Below are positions 1 through 9,052 of a DNA stretch of 64,000 nucleotides, in pieces. This DNA comes from Algoriphagus antarcticus (GTDB lineage: Bacteria; Bacteroidota; Bacteroidia; Cytophagales; Cyclobacteriaceae). The notes below the pieces were generated by a model. It worked only from the letters and a program-made list of their open reading frames with translations, was not told the origin of the DNA and searched no databases. A program made the translations under genes and the position numbers. The stretch is taken from positions 1 through 64,000 of the forward strand of contig NZ_MSSW01000050.1 of NCBI RefSeq assembly GCF_002150685.1, read 5' to 3'. Positions within the stretch are counted from its first letter, which is position 1. Every line of letters starts with the position of its first letter.

Positions 1-20
1 AATTAAGAATCTTGTTCGGA

Positions 21-851
21 TTAACCGATAGATACTCTTCTGAATGCAGATACAGTCATTCCTTTGCTTACACCGTCAAGGTATTGAGCGATGGTCTTGT
101 TGTTGTCTTTTACAAAAGACTGGCTAAGAAGCGTATTCTCTTTGTAGAACTTGTTCAGTTTACCCAAAGCAATTTTCTCAAGCATTTCTTCTGGCTTGCC
201 TTCAGCTCTTGCCTGCTCTTTTCCTACTTCGATTTCACGCTTTACCGTAGTAGCATCTACTCCGTCTTTGTCAAGAGCTACTGGGTTCATCGCTGCGATT
301 TGCATTGCTACGTCTTTGCCAGCTTCTTCTACGTCAGCTCCACTTGTGTTAGTCAATCCTACCAAAACACCTAATTTACCATTAGAGTGGATGTAAGGAA
401 CAACAGTTTCAGCTTCGATTACTTCAAAGTGGGAAATCTCAAGTTTCTCTCCGATTTTACCTGTCATTTCAGTGATCTTGGCTGCTACCAGCTGATCTTC
501 GAAAGGAAGTGCAAGAATTGCTTCTATGGTTGTAGCCGAGTTTTCGACAGCGATGTCCATTAATGAATTAGCGAAAGCCACGAAACCTTCGTTTTTAGCC
601 ACGAAATCTGTTTCACAAGTCAATGTAAGTATATAGCCTTTTGAGCCATCAGCAGTGATTCTAGTTACAGCTACTCCTTCTTTGGTCTCACGATCAGCTC
701 TGGAAGCAGATACTTTTTGCCCCTTCTTTCTGAGGATGTCAACAGCTTTTTCGAAATCGCCTTCTGATTCGGTCAAAGCTTTTTTACAATCCATCATACC
801 GGCACCGGTCATTTGTCTCAGTTTGTTTACTTCTTGTGCAGTAATTGCCAT
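21..851 (-). CDS. tsf: Translation elongation factor Ts (EF-Ts)
   Basis: Guanine-nucleotide exchange factor that regenerates EF-Tu-GTP in the cytoplasm. The 276-residue product has the usual family length. It begins with a UBA-like helical region (residues about 5-40, with the motif MTGAGMMDCKKAL typical of EF-Ts) and continues into the core domain with TDFVAKNEGFVAFA. It is the last gene of the minus-strand set rplM-rpsI-rpsB-tsf. A hairpin terminator lies between rpsB and tsf at about 1000-1037, with a candidate -7 box (TACATTTG) at 981-988, so tsf may be partly transcribed on its own. The stop codon is at 21-23, so the gene is complete. Confidence 0.98.
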   Translation of the reverse strand: MAITAQEVNKLRQMTGAGMMDCKKALTESEGDFEKAVDILRKKGQKVSASRADRETKEGVAVTRITADGSKGYILTLTCETDFVAKNEGFVAFANSLMDIAVENSATTIEAILALPFEDQLVAAKITEMTGKIGEKLEISHFEVIEAETVVPYIHSNGKLGVLVGLTNTSGADVEEAGKDVAMQIAAMNPVALDKDGVDATTVKREIEVGKEQARAEGKPEEMLEKIALGKLNKFYKENTLLSQSFVKDNNKTIAQYLDGVSKGMTVSAFRRVSIG

Positions 852-980
852 TGTGTTATCAGTTTGTATGATTAAACGATATTATTCTATCGGGAAAAAC
901 TTCTGGGTCTTAGTGAAGACTTTCGAGGTTCTTTATTGGATAATGTGATGCATTTGGCCTATAAGAGAATTCTCAGGGAG

Positions 981-988
981 CAAATGTA
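981..988 (-). promoter_or_regulatory. Candidate -7 box before tsf
   Basis: On the minus strand this reads TACATTTG, matching the Bacteroidota consensus TAnnTTTG. It lies about 130 bases upstream of the tsf start and after the rpsB terminator. No clear -33 TTTG sits at the right distance, so the call is weak. Confidence 0.3.
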
Positions 989-996
989 GGTAAAAC

Positions 997-1040
997 AAAA
1001 AAATTGAACATTGGCCGAAACCTGATGTTCAATTTTTAAT
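997..1040 (-). terminator. Hairpin terminator after rpsB
   Basis: A 13-base arm at 999-1011 pairs with 1025-1037, and read on the minus strand it is followed by a run of T. It lies just downstream of the rpsB stop, so it would end or attenuate the rplM-rpsI-rpsB transcript before tsf. Confidence 0.75.
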
Positions 1041-1061
1041 ATATTTCAATCAAGTAGTGGA

Positions 1062-1826
1062 TTAATCTTTTGTTTCAGCAGCGTCCACAGCTTTCTTCGC
1101 TTCTTCCTCTTCAGTAAGTTTAGCGTCTTCTTTGTCTCTCTTACGCTCTGAAAGACCTTCTTCGATAGCTGCGCCGAATGCTTTAACTAGTAAAGAAACG
1201 GACTTGAAAGCATCGTCATTAGCAGGGATTGGGAAATCTACCTCATTTGGGTTAGAGTTCGTATCTACTAATGCGAAAACAGGGATACCAAGCTTTTTTG
1301 CTTCAGCAATTGCAATGTGTTCTCTTTTGATGTCCACGATGAAAAGCGCAGCAGGTAGTCTGCTCAAGTCAGCGATACCGCCAAGAACATCTTCCATTTT
1401 GTCTTTCTGACGAGAAACCATCAAACGCTCTTTTTTCGCAAGGTTCTTATAAGCTTCCTCTTTCATCAATTTGTCCAAACCGGACATTTTCTTCAATGAT
1501 TTACGGATAGTAGCGAAGTTGGTCAACATACCACCTAACCATCGTTCAGTTACGAAAGGCATGTTAAGTCTCTTCGCTTCTGAAGCTACAAGATCTTTCG
1601 CTTGCTTCTTAGTAGCAACGAACATCACTTTTTTGCCTGAGCGTACGATTTGCTTGATTGCGTTAGATGCTTCGTCGAGGCATACAAGCGTTTTGTTAAG
1701 ATCGATAATGTGGATACCATTTTTCTCCATGAAAATGTATGGAGACATTCTTGGATCCCACTTTCTCGTCAAGTGTCCGAAGTGGACACCAGCATCTAGT
1801 AAGTCTTTATATTCTAATTTTGCCAT
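1062..1826 (-). CDS. rpsB: 30S ribosomal protein S2
   Basis: Small-subunit ribosomal protein, 254 residues, with the S2 signature near the N-terminus (LLDAGVHFGHLTRKWDPRM) and the second signature region around PAALFIVDIKREHIAIAEA. The C-terminus is a charged Glu/Lys-rich extension (about residues 228-254), common in this phylum. It lies 39 bases downstream of rpsI on the same strand and is probably co-transcribed with it. Complete. Confidence 0.98.
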   Translation of the reverse strand: MAKLEYKDLLDAGVHFGHLTRKWDPRMSPYIFMEKNGIHIIDLNKTLVCLDEASNAIKQIVRSGKKVMFVATKKQAKDLVASEAKRLNMPFVTERWLGGMLTNFATIRKSLKKMSGLDKLMKEEAYKNLAKKERLMVSRQKDKMEDVLGGIADLSRLPAALFIVDIKREHIAIAEAKKLGIPVFALVDTNSNPNEVDFPIPANDDAFKSVSLLVKAFGAAIEEGLSERKRDKEDAKLTEEEEAKKAVDAAETKD

Positions 1827-1865
1827 TATAAAATGTGTTTTTCTATATAAGGAAGATCCTCCAGA

Positions 1866-2252
1866 TTAACGTTTAGAGAACTGGAACTTTCTTCTTGCTT
1901 TTCTACGTCCTGGCTTCTTACGTTCTACCATTCTTGGGTCACGAGTAAGGAAACCTTCTTTTTTCAATGCAGGTCTGTGTTCTATGTCGAACTCACACAA
2001 AGCACGAGAAATAGCCATACGAGCTGCTTCTGCCTGACCTGTGATTCCACCACCATCTACATTGATCTTGATGTCGTAGTTGCCATTTACGCCTACTAGC
2101 GCTAATGGCTGCTTCACTACGATCTGGTGAAGCTCGAATGGGAAGTAAACTTCCAGAGATCTGTTGTTAACGGTGATTTCACCTTTTCCTGGAGCCATGT
2201 AAATTCTGGCTACAGAGGTTTTTCTTCTACCGATTTTGTTGATCATTTCCAT
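1866..2252 (-). CDS. rpsI: 30S ribosomal protein S9
   Basis: Small-subunit protein of 128 residues, with the GRRKTSVARIYMAPGKGEI motif at the start and the basic tail ending in FQFSKR, where the last Lys-Arg contacts P-site tRNA in known ribosomes. It starts 9 bases after the rplM stop, the standard rplM-rpsI pairing. Complete. Confidence 0.98.
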   Translation of the reverse strand: MEMINKIGRRKTSVARIYMAPGKGEITVNNRSLEVYFPFELHQIVVKQPLALVGVNGNYDIKINVDGGGITGQAEAARMAISRALCEFDIEHRPALKKEGFLTRDPRMVERKKPGRRKARRKFQFSKR

Positions 2253-2261
2253 GATAGACGA

Positions 2262-2705
2262 TTAAAGAGTGATGGCTTTAGGCTGCTGCGCGGTATGTGG
2301 ATGCTCAGATCCTTCATACACGTACAAGTTGCCGTATAATTTTCTTCCCAATCTGTTCTTAGGCAACATGCCTCTTACAGCTTTCTCGATCAAGATTGTT
2401 GAAGATTTCTCTTTCAATAATCTTGGCGTAGAGATACGCTGTCCACCTGGGTAACCTGTGTGTCTCACATAAACTTTGGAGTCCCACTTGTCACCAGTTA
2501 ATCTGATTTTGTCTGTATTGATTACGATGACGTTGTCACCACAATCAACGTGAGGCGTGAAGCTTGGCTTCGTCTTACCTCTTAAGATTTTTGCTACCTC
2601 ACTAGCCAATCTACCTAAAACTGCAGCTTGGGCATCCACTACCACCCATTGCTTTTCTACAGTTGCGGCATTGGCTGATACGGTCTTATAGCTCAAAGTA
2701 TCCAC
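2262..2705 (-). CDS. rplM: 50S ribosomal protein L13
   Basis: Large-subunit protein of 147 residues, with KQWVVVDAQAAVLGRLASEV near the N-terminus, GDNVIVINTDKIRLTGDK in the middle and VRGMLPKNRLGRKL towards the end, all hallmark L13 stretches. First gene of the ribosomal set; a good Bacteroidota-type promoter lies 57-88 bases upstream. Confidence 0.98.
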   Translation of the reverse strand: MDTLSYKTVSANAATVEKQWVVVDAQAAVLGRLASEVAKILRGKTKPSFTPHVDCGDNVIVINTDKIRLTGDKWDSKVYVRHTGYPGGQRISTPRLLKEKSSTILIEKAVRGMLPKNRLGRKLYGNLYVYEGSEHPHTAQQPKAITL

Positions 2706-2761
2706 TGTGTAACTGTTTAATATTTAGCTTGTTAAATTTATTTCACCCTCAAAAAGGGACA

Positions 2762-2793
2762 CAAAGATAGGAGTATTTTATTTTTGATGCAAA
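2762..2793 (-). promoter_or_regulatory. Promoter of the rplM-rpsI-rpsB operon
   Basis: On the minus strand there is TTTG (2790-2793), 20 bases, then TATCTTTG (2762-2769), a close match to the Bacteroidota sigma consensus TTTG-N19-TAnnTTTG. It lies upstream of rplM with nothing else to drive. Confidence 0.65.
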
Positions 2794-2886
2794 ACATTTC
2801 CAATACTAAGTCCTAATTTTCACTGGCTTAGCGTTTTAATTCCAATCAATTCTGGGTTTTTCTTACTCTTTTTCAATGGAAATTTC

Positions 2887-3597
2887 TCAGCTGGTTTTCT
2901 CTAATTGATTGACCAAAACCTTGAAATCCTTCGGATAAGGCGCATTTACGAATAATTCCGTGCCGTCCAAACCCTGAAATCCAATCGAATAAGCATGAAG
3001 CGAAACCCGCTGCATAATTGGTAATTCTTCTGTCTCTTTTTTTAAATTGAAGCGACGCTTGATAGAAGAAAGGTATAAAGGGTTGCCTCCGTAAAGTGTG
3101 TCTCCGCAAATCGGAGACTTGAGGTAAGCCAAATGAACCCTAATCTGATGCAGTCTCCCGGTGATGGGTTTGCATTCGACTAGCGTATGTGCGTAGTATG
3201 TCTTCAACGTATTGAAGATCGTTTGCGCTGGCTTGCCGTCTTTACTTATTTTAGCGATTCCTTTGTTGTTGGCGGCGAGATTTCTGTCCACCAGCTCATC
3301 GCTGAATTCCTTGATCCCTTCCACCACTGCATGATAGACTTTATTTACTTTTCTGCTTTCAAACTGCATGGCCAAATGCCTGTAGGCCGCTGGATTCTTG
3401 GCAATCACTAGACATCCTGAAGTTTCCTTATCCAATCGATGACACAGTTGGGAATCGGGGATGTGTGTCTTGGCTAAGTCTAGGATGTTCTGCGCTTCGT
3501 GCCTATCGTCTAAGCTTGATAGGTACGGCGGTTTATTGATTACCAGGTAATCCTCGTTTTCAAACAGAATAAGATTGTCAAAATCTACTTTCTTCAT
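2887..3597 (-). CDS. RluA/RluD-family pseudouridine synthase
   Basis: Isomerises uridine to pseudouridine in rRNA or tRNA. The product is 236 residues with the catalytic motif HRLDKETSG (Asp about residue 56) and the later GRLHQIRVHLAYLKSPICGD motif of the RluA/RluC/RluD group. There is no N-terminal S4 RNA-binding domain, so it is a short form resembling RluA or TruC-like enzymes. The substrate position cannot be told from sequence. A candidate -7 box (TACTTTTG) lies at 3626-3633 on the minus strand. Confidence 0.9.
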   Translation of the reverse strand: MKKVDFDNLILFENEDYLVINKPPYLSSLDDRHEAQNILDLAKTHIPDSQLCHRLDKETSGCLVIAKNPAAYRHLAMQFESRKVNKVYHAVVEGIKEFSDELVDRNLAANNKGIAKISKDGKPAQTIFNTLKTYYAHTLVECKPITGRLHQIRVHLAYLKSPICGDTLYGGNPLYLSSIKRRFNLKKETEELPIMQRVSLHAYSIGFQGLDGTELFVNAPYPKDFKVLVNQLEKTS

Positions 3598-3625
3598 GAT
3601 TCTCCTGCCTCTTCAAATGAGGCTG

Positions 3626-3633
3626 CAAAAGTA
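3626..3633 (-). promoter_or_regulatory. Candidate -7 box for the pseudouridine synthase gene
   Basis: Minus-strand TACTTTTG fits TAnnTTTG and lies 29 bases upstream of the start codon. About 19 bases further up is a T-rich stretch rather than a clean TTTG. Confidence 0.4.
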
Positions 3634-3674
3634 GGGAAAAAAGGATGGGTAAAAAACTTCTCCCACTTTTATTC

Positions 3675-4751
3675 TTAGAGAGTTAACACTTTTAGTTTTT
3701 CTTCTGGAGCGTCGATTTTTACAAGAGGAAGTGAAAAACTGAAAATGGATCCTTTTCCCACCGTTGAGCTCACAGAAATCTTGCTTTTGTGTCCTTCGAG
3801 GATATGCTTTACGATCGCCAATCCTAAGCCCGTACCGCCTTCTTTTTTGTTTCTGCTTTTCTCCACACGGTAGAATCGCTCAAAAATCCGCTTCAAATCT
3901 TCTGGTGGTATTCCCTGCCCATCATCTTTGATGTCAACTTGAATTGTGTTTTTCAGTGTCCTGATAGAGACTTTTACCGCGCCACCAGTATGATTATACT
4001 TCATGGCATTGAAGATCAGGTTTTGACAAACTCGATAGAGCTTCTGTCTGTCCCCATTTGTCAGGTAATGCTTATTAGGCTCCACCTCAAATTCTATATG
4101 CATATCGCGCTTGGAAGCTTTGTGCTCTAGCTCCTCCATTACCTCTTCTATGAGTGCCTTAAGGTCAAATGCCGTGTAATTGAATTTGATCACACCGCTT
4201 TCCATTTGATTGAGCGTGAGTAGATCTTGAACTAGTACATCCAGGGAGTCTAAGCTTTTTGCTGCCCGCTTGAGGAAGCGCATGCGTACCTGCTTATCGT
4301 CAATCGCTCCGTCCAAAAGCGTATGGATATATCCTTGGGTGGCAAAAATTGGAGTTTTCAACTCATGTGAAATGTCAGCGATAAATTCCTTTCGGAATTC
4401 AGCGTTCTTTTGCAGGGTGTCAATTTCCTTTTGCCGCGCAATAGCATAGGAATTGATGACTTTATTGATTTTCCGTAAAGGAGAAATAGATCCTTTTCTT
4501 CCTTTTTCACTGATTTCAGATAGGTCTTTACGTTGGATTTTTTCCAAAAGTGAGTAGATATCTCCTATTTCCTTGAAAATGAAAAATTCAAGTGTAAAAG
4601 ATATCAGCAGGTAAGCGGATGAAAAAGAAACACCCCACGCTACCAAGAGCAAGAGATAGGTGGATTCATCCATTAATGACAAAAATGCTGCAACCAGAGC
4701 CGAGATGGCTAAAGCCAGGATCAAAGAAATTCCTCTGGAAGTGCTAAACAT
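3675..4751 (-). CDS. PhoR-like sensor histidine kinase
   Basis: Membrane sensor kinase of 358 residues. Two hydrophobic segments (about 8-25 and 32-58) are separated by only a few residues, so there is almost no extracytoplasmic sensor domain. Then come a linker, the HisKA domain with the phospho-acceptor His129 in ISHELKTP, and the HATPase domain with N box NLIFNAMKYN, DDGQGIPPEDL and GTGLGLAIVK. It follows the response regulator gene with no intergenic base, so the two are translationally linked. The layout resembles PhoR, but the signal is not identifiable. Confidence 0.92.
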   Translation of the reverse strand: MFSTSRGISLILALAISALVAAFLSLMDESTYLLLLVAWGVSFSSAYLLISFTLEFFIFKEIGDIYSLLEKIQRKDLSEISEKGRKGSISPLRKINKVINSYAIARQKEIDTLQKNAEFRKEFIADISHELKTPIFATQGYIHTLLDGAIDDKQVRMRFLKRAAKSLDSLDVLVQDLLTLNQMESGVIKFNYTAFDLKALIEEVMEELEHKASKRDMHIEFEVEPNKHYLTNGDRQKLYRVCQNLIFNAMKYNHTGGAVKVSIRTLKNTIQVDIKDDGQGIPPEDLKRIFERFYRVEKSRNKKEGGTGLGLAIVKHILEGHKSKISVSSTVGKGSIFSFSLPLVKIDAPEEKLKVLTL

Positions 4752-5444
4752 TTATTGTCCTAATTCGAATTTATATCCTACACCTTTTACTGTAGTGATG
4801 TAGTCTTCTCCGATTTTCTCACGCACTTTTCTGATATGTACATCCACTGTTCTTGCCAATACGAATACATCAGTACCCCAAATATTCTGAAGAAGTTCAT
4901 CCCTACTGAAAACTATATTAGGGCTTTTGGATAGGAAATACAAAAGCTCAAATTCTTTTTTAGGAAGGGTGATCGTCTTGCCGGCCTTGTCGATCGTATA
5001 GCTTCCACGGTCAATTATCAGGTCTCTGATTTTGATTTGAATCTGCTCTTGTTCTTTTTTGGACTCGCGTCTGAACAAGGCTGAAATACGGCTCATCAGG
5101 GCCCTAGGCTTGATAGGCTTAGTGATGTAATCATCTGCTCCCACGTCAAATGCCGCCACTTCTGAGTATTCTTCCATTCTAGCTGTCAGGAAAATAATGA
5201 AGGTGTTTTTGAGTTCAGGAATCTGCCTGATCTGCAAGCAAGTTTCTACACCATCCTGATTAGGCATCATGATGTCCAAGAGAATCACATCAGGTAAAAA
5301 TTTAGCAGCAGTTTTTACTGCTTTCAATCCATCTTCAGCAGTAGCTACCTCATAGCCTTCTTTTTGAAGATTATATTTCAGGATTTCAACAATATCAGGT
5401 TCGTCGTCAACTACCAGAACTTTGATTTTTTGCTTATCGCTCAT
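4752..5444 (-). CDS. OmpR/PhoB-family response regulator
   Basis: Transcription factor of 230 residues: receiver domain (about 7-125) with acidic pair DDEP, phospho-acceptor Asp57 in LLDIMMP, Thr in LTAR and Lys in YITKPIKP, followed by a C-terminal winged-helix domain (about 135-228) ending in TTVKGVGYKFE. It is upstream of and abuts its partner kinase. The LTAR-to-KPI spacing and the end motif are those of PhoB-like regulators. The target genes are unknown. Confidence 0.95.
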   Translation of the reverse strand: MSDKQKIKVLVVDDEPDIVEILKYNLQKEGYEVATAEDGLKAVKTAAKFLPDVILLDIMMPNQDGVETCLQIRQIPELKNTFIIFLTARMEEYSEVAAFDVGADDYITKPIKPRALMSRISALFRRESKKEQEQIQIKIRDLIIDRGSYTIDKAGKTITLPKKEFELLYFLSKSPNIVFSRDELLQNIWGTDVFVLARTVDVHIRKVREKIGEDYITTVKGVGYKFELGQ

Positions 5445-5595
5445 CAGTGATTTCTTAATGTTTGGCTTAAAATTAGGGAATATTTAAGGATTGAAGCCAA
5501 ATAAAAGATTGTCAATACCCATACTTGATAATGTGAATGGTATGAATATTTGGTGATAGCGGCACTGTGTTATCACAATGTTAAGAATTTTTTAA

Positions 5596-6387
5596 TTAAT
5601 TGTTTTTCAAACCCTTCGCAGAAATGATATCTAAATTAAGAGAGCCGATGAATAGGTTGGCTTTGATCTTCACGGGGATTTTGTTCTTATCCTTTGTGAC
5701 CCAGACCTTCACGGGGAATTCTCCGCGGAAAAGTTTGTTTTTCGGTAATTGTGGAGAGAAAATGTATGTCTCCTTCTTGCCTAAGTTCGTCTCCAGGGTT
5801 TCTGTGCCCTCGTAGATTAACTTTATGTTATATATTTCTTTATCAAAGAATCCACGGATAAGGATGACTTCACCTTGCTTCAAATCCCGTAAATCTTTCG
5901 ATCTCAAATAATAAAAAGCACTGACCATATCCTGCACTTGACCCGGTAAATCAAAGTCCTTTGTTTCTTTCAGGTTTCTATTCTCTTTGTCAAAAAGCTT
6001 CATAGTAGCTTTCTTGTTTTTCTGGTCAAAGTGAACGAACTCATGCTTTCTGTATTTCCCCTCCTCGATATGTCTATAGGATAATGAAGGCAGAATGGTC
6101 TCTACATCGAGGTATGTCCCCCAGTTGTCATTTACTTTACCGAAAATAGTCGCTGCACCTTTAGTTTTGCCATACACATCTATCTTATAATGTGGCTTAT
6201 CATTTTGATCTTGGGGTCTTTTGGCGACCTGAAGTTTTGCGTCCGCAAGGTTCAACCATCCATAAGAAACCTGAAAAGACAATTCCTCTCCAAAAGTAAA
6301 TGGCACATTGCCTACTGGATCTTGCGCTGAGAGATCGGATAGGGTAAAGAAAAGAAGGAGAATAAGTGATCCGAAGATTCTTTTCAT
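5596..6387 (-). CDS. DUF3108 exported protein
   Basis: Conserved secreted or periplasmic protein of unknown function. The chosen start at 6387 gives an N-terminal signal peptide (MKRIFGSLILLLFFTLSDLS, with cleavage probably near SAQ), whereas the longer open frame to 6537 adds 50 residues with no sense as a signal sequence. The mature part (about 240 residues) has features of DUF3108: GEELSFQVSYGWLNLADA near the start and LFIGSLNLDI at the end. It is divergent from recA, with 179 bases between the two start codons. Confidence 0.8.
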   Translation of the reverse strand: MKRIFGSLILLLFFTLSDLSAQDPVGNVPFTFGEELSFQVSYGWLNLADAKLQVAKRPQDQNDKPHYKIDVYGKTKGAATIFGKVNDNWGTYLDVETILPSLSYRHIEEGKYRKHEFVHFDQKNKKATMKLFDKENRNLKETKDFDLPGQVQDMVSAFYYLRSKDLRDLKQGEVILIRGFFDKEIYNIKLIYEGTETLETNLGKKETYIFSPQLPKNKLFRGEFPVKVWVTKDKNKIPVKIKANLFIGSLNLDIISAKGLKNN

Positions 6388-6566
6388 AAATTTTAATGAC
6401 AATACCTGACGAAAAGGGCGGTATTCTAAAGGTATTACGAAAAAACGTGCCGAAAGGCGATTAAAATTACGAATTTGGCTTTCCAAAACAATAGTAGTGG
6501 GTGTCTTGCTTATAGTCCACTGTTTATTTACTTTCATATAACTATAGATTCTAACAAAATAAAAGA

Positions 6567-7598
6567 ATGAGTAATAACGCTGAAAAATTAAAAGCCCTTC
6601 AACTTACCATCGACAAGTTAGAAAAGACTTACGGAAAAGGAACCGTAATGAAGCTGAGCGATAATAAAGTGGTGGACATACCAGCTATATCTACCGGGTC
6701 ATTGGGCTTGGATATCGCTTTGGGTATAGGAGGGATTCCTCGTGGACGTGTGATTGAGATTTATGGTCCAGAATCTTCCGGTAAAACTACCTTGACCCTA
6801 CACTGTATCGCTGAGGCGCAGAAGGCTGGCGGATTAGCAGCCTTCATTGACGCAGAACATGCCTTTGACAAGAGCTATGCAGAAAAGTTGGGGATCGATA
6901 CAGAAAATCTACTCATCTCTCAGCCAGACAATGGGGAGCAAGCTCTTGAGATTGCGGAGCATTTGATCCGCTCAGGAGCTATTGATATTATTGTGATTGA
7001 CTCTGTAGCTGCTTTGGTTCCCAAAGCAGAGCTAGAAGGCGATATGGGTGATTCCAAAATGGGCTTACAGGCCCGATTGATGTCTCAGGCTTTGCGTAAG
7101 CTGACCGGTGCCATCAATAAGACTGGCTGTTCATGTATTTTCATCAACCAGCTTCGTGAGAAGATTGGGGTAATGTTTGGTAATCCTGAAACTACCACTG
7201 GTGGTAATGCATTGAAATTCTATGCTTCTGTAAGATTGGATATCCGCAGAATCGGTCAGATTAAAGAGAGTGCAGATAATATTCTTGGCAACAGAACTAA
7301 GGTGAAAGTGGTGAAGAATAAAGTCGCTCCACCATTTAAAGTTGTAGAGTTTGACATCATGTACGGGCAGGGGATCTCCAAAGTGGGAGAAATAATCGAT
7401 CTGGGAGTGGAGTTGGATATTATCAAAAAAGCAGGTTCTTGGTTCTCTTATAATGGAGAGAAGCTAGGCCAAGGGCGTGAATCTGTAAAAACACTTTTAC
7501 TGGATAATCCTGAATTGATGGATGCGCTGGAGGTTAAGATCAAGGCTGCATCTGGATTATCGCCTAAGGGAGCTAGTGAAGTGGTAGAGAAAGAATAA
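6567..7598 (+). CDS. recA: Recombinase RecA
   Basis: DNA-strand exchange ATPase of homologous recombination and the SOS response, 343 residues. Visible motifs are the Walker [10 protein letters not shown] (about 67-75), Walker B region [20 protein letters not shown], loop L2 with [20 protein letters not shown], and the C-terminal domain. A strong terminator follows at 7631-7668. No LexA-type box was recognised upstream. Confidence 0.99.
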   Translation: MSNNAEKLKALQLTIDKLEKTYGKGTVMKLSDNKVVDIPAISTGSLGLDIALGIGGIPRGRVIEIYGPESSGKTTLTLHCIAEAQKAGGLAAFIDAEHAFDKSYAEKLGIDTENLLISQPDNGEQALEIAEHLIRSGAIDIIVIDSVAALVPKAELEGDMGDSKMGLQARLMSQALRKLTGAINKTGCSCIFINQLREKIGVMFGNPETTTGGNALKFYASVRLDIRRIGQIKESADNILGNRTKVKVVKNKVAPPFKVVEFDIMYGQGISKVGEIIDLGVELDIIKKAGSWFSYNGEKLGQGRESVKTLLLDNPELMDALEVKIKAASGLSPKGASEVVEKE

Positions 7599-7630
7599 GC
7601 AGTAAAGCTCTTTCAGATCTGAATGCAAAT

Positions 7631-7668
7631 AGAGGTTGCTCAATAATTGAGCAACCTCTATTTTTTTT
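7631..7668 (+). terminator. Strong intrinsic terminator after recA
   Basis: Perfect 13-base-pair hairpin (7631-7643 with 7647-7659, loop TAA) followed by eight T. It also shields the convergent permease gene that ends at 7690. Confidence 0.93.
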
Positions 7669-7689
7669 AGGAGTATAAATCTCTGAATG

Positions 7690-8937
7690 TTAATTAGTTC
7701 TGATTGCCTCTACAGGATCCATACGAGCCGCGAGTGTAGCAGGGACAATACCAGAAACGACTCCAATGATAGTAGAAACGCCGAGTCCGAGCATGATATT
7801 ATTAAAGGATAGGGTGATTTCCAAACTGCCCAACTGAATGAAAGTTAGGAAAAAGACAATGATAATACCGGTGATTCCACCGATCAAACTCAGACATATT
7901 GATTCGAAAAGAAACTGGAAAAGTATGAAGTAGTTTTTTGCTCCCAAGGACTTCTGAATTCCGATAATATTGGTTCTTTCGCGAACTGACACGAACATGA
8001 TATTCGCAATACCAAATCCACCAACAAGAATAGAAAACCCTCCAATGACCCAGCCTGCCACAGAGATCACGTCAAAAACTGACCCAATGGCATTTTGAAT
8101 AAATTCGGTTTTGTTCAAAGCAAAGTTATTTTCATCTCTAGGTCTCAATCCTCTTTTGGCACGAAGTAAACCCGTCATTTCATTTTCCAGAGCAACTAAT
8201 CCAATGTCCTCCACCATGCCTTTCACGGCAATGGTTGGTTCCATACCATTTTTTCCAGTATAATACATTTTATTGAAAGCTCCGTACGGAATAAGGCATG
8301 CCTGATCCTTTGAAGGTGTGTCAAATAAACCTTCACCCTCCTCTTCAAATACACCGATAACGGTGAATTTCATACCTTTTATTTTGATTTGGTTGCCAAT
8401 GACTTCTTGCTGAGGAAAAAGCGTATTTGCTATTTCTTTACCGACAATTGCAAAGTTTCTGGAGGCATTGATTTCGGATAGGGTGAAATATCGTCCTTCC
8501 TCTAATGAGATCTCATATACGTCTTGATAGGAGTAAACAGCGCCAGTGAGAGACATGCCTTGGTAAGCGTTGCTTCCTGCCTTTACAGTAGTATTCGAGG
8601 AGGCAGAGATCGTGACAGCTTCTGCTGAAGTAAGTCTTTGCTGGAGGAATTCATATTCTGCTACTGTTCCCGGTGGTCTGCGAAAATATTTCCACCATGG
8701 GTAATCTTGTGGGCCATTTGCATATGGAAATCTGTCTACCCGCATCACATTCGTACCCAAAAAAGAAAATGAAGACCTGATGTTAGCCTCTAGTGAGTCG
8801 ACAAGAGTAAATACCGCGATAATAGCAAAAATACCCACTGTGACACCTGAAAGCGATAATACAGTACGGGTCAGATTAGTTTTTAATGCTGATATTGCGA
8901 AGCGAAAACTTTCCCAAGATAGTTTCAAAAAGAGCAT
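7690..8937 (-). CDS. MacB/FtsX-type ABC transporter permease
   Basis: Permease of 415 residues with the type VII ABC layout: one N-terminal membrane helix (about 15-45), a long periplasmic MacB-PCD-like domain (about 50-270), and three C-terminal helices (about 285-410) ending in the typical MDPVEAIRTN. It probably works in export or lipoprotein-related mechanotransmission. No ATPase gene is adjacent, so its partner must be encoded elsewhere. The periplasmic part has an unusual PWWKYFRRPP stretch around residue 85. Confidence 0.88.
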   Translation of the reverse strand: MLFLKLSWESFRFAISALKTNLTRTVLSLSGVTVGIFAIIAVFTLVDSLEANIRSSFSFLGTNVMRVDRFPYANGPQDYPWWKYFRRPPGTVAEYEFLQQRLTSAEAVTISASSNTTVKAGSNAYQGMSLTGAVYSYQDVYEISLEEGRYFTLSEINASRNFAIVGKEIANTLFPQQEVIGNQIKIKGMKFTVIGVFEEEGEGLFDTPSKDQACLIPYGAFNKMYYTGKNGMEPTIAVKGMVEDIGLVALENEMTGLLRAKRGLRPRDENNFALNKTEFIQNAIGSVFDVISVAGWVIGGFSILVGGFGIANIMFVSVRERTNIIGIQKSLGAKNYFILFQFLFESICLSLIGGITGIIIVFFLTFIQLGSLEITLSFNNIMLGLGVSTIIGVVSGIVPATLAARMDPVEAIRTN

Positions 8938-8996
8938 GCCTTATAGTTGGTTTAAAACAATTTGTTAAGTTAGCTGAAATTGCCTGATATTGTTAG

Positions 8997-9004
8997 TATC
9001 TTTG
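8997..9004 (+). promoter_or_regulatory. Candidate -7 box before queA
   Basis: TATCTTTG, a match to TAnnTTTG, 49 bases upstream of the queA start. The -33 region is not a clean TTTG. Confidence 0.4.
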
Positions 9005-9052
9005 CATTTTTTAGAGTTATTCTAAATCACTCAAGACATCTAAAACTTATCT

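Noticed and set aside
5553..5576. Hairpin GTGATA/TATCAC as a terminator of the DUF3108 gene
   Set aside because: Only 6 base pairs with a 12-base loop and no T tract on the relevant strand.
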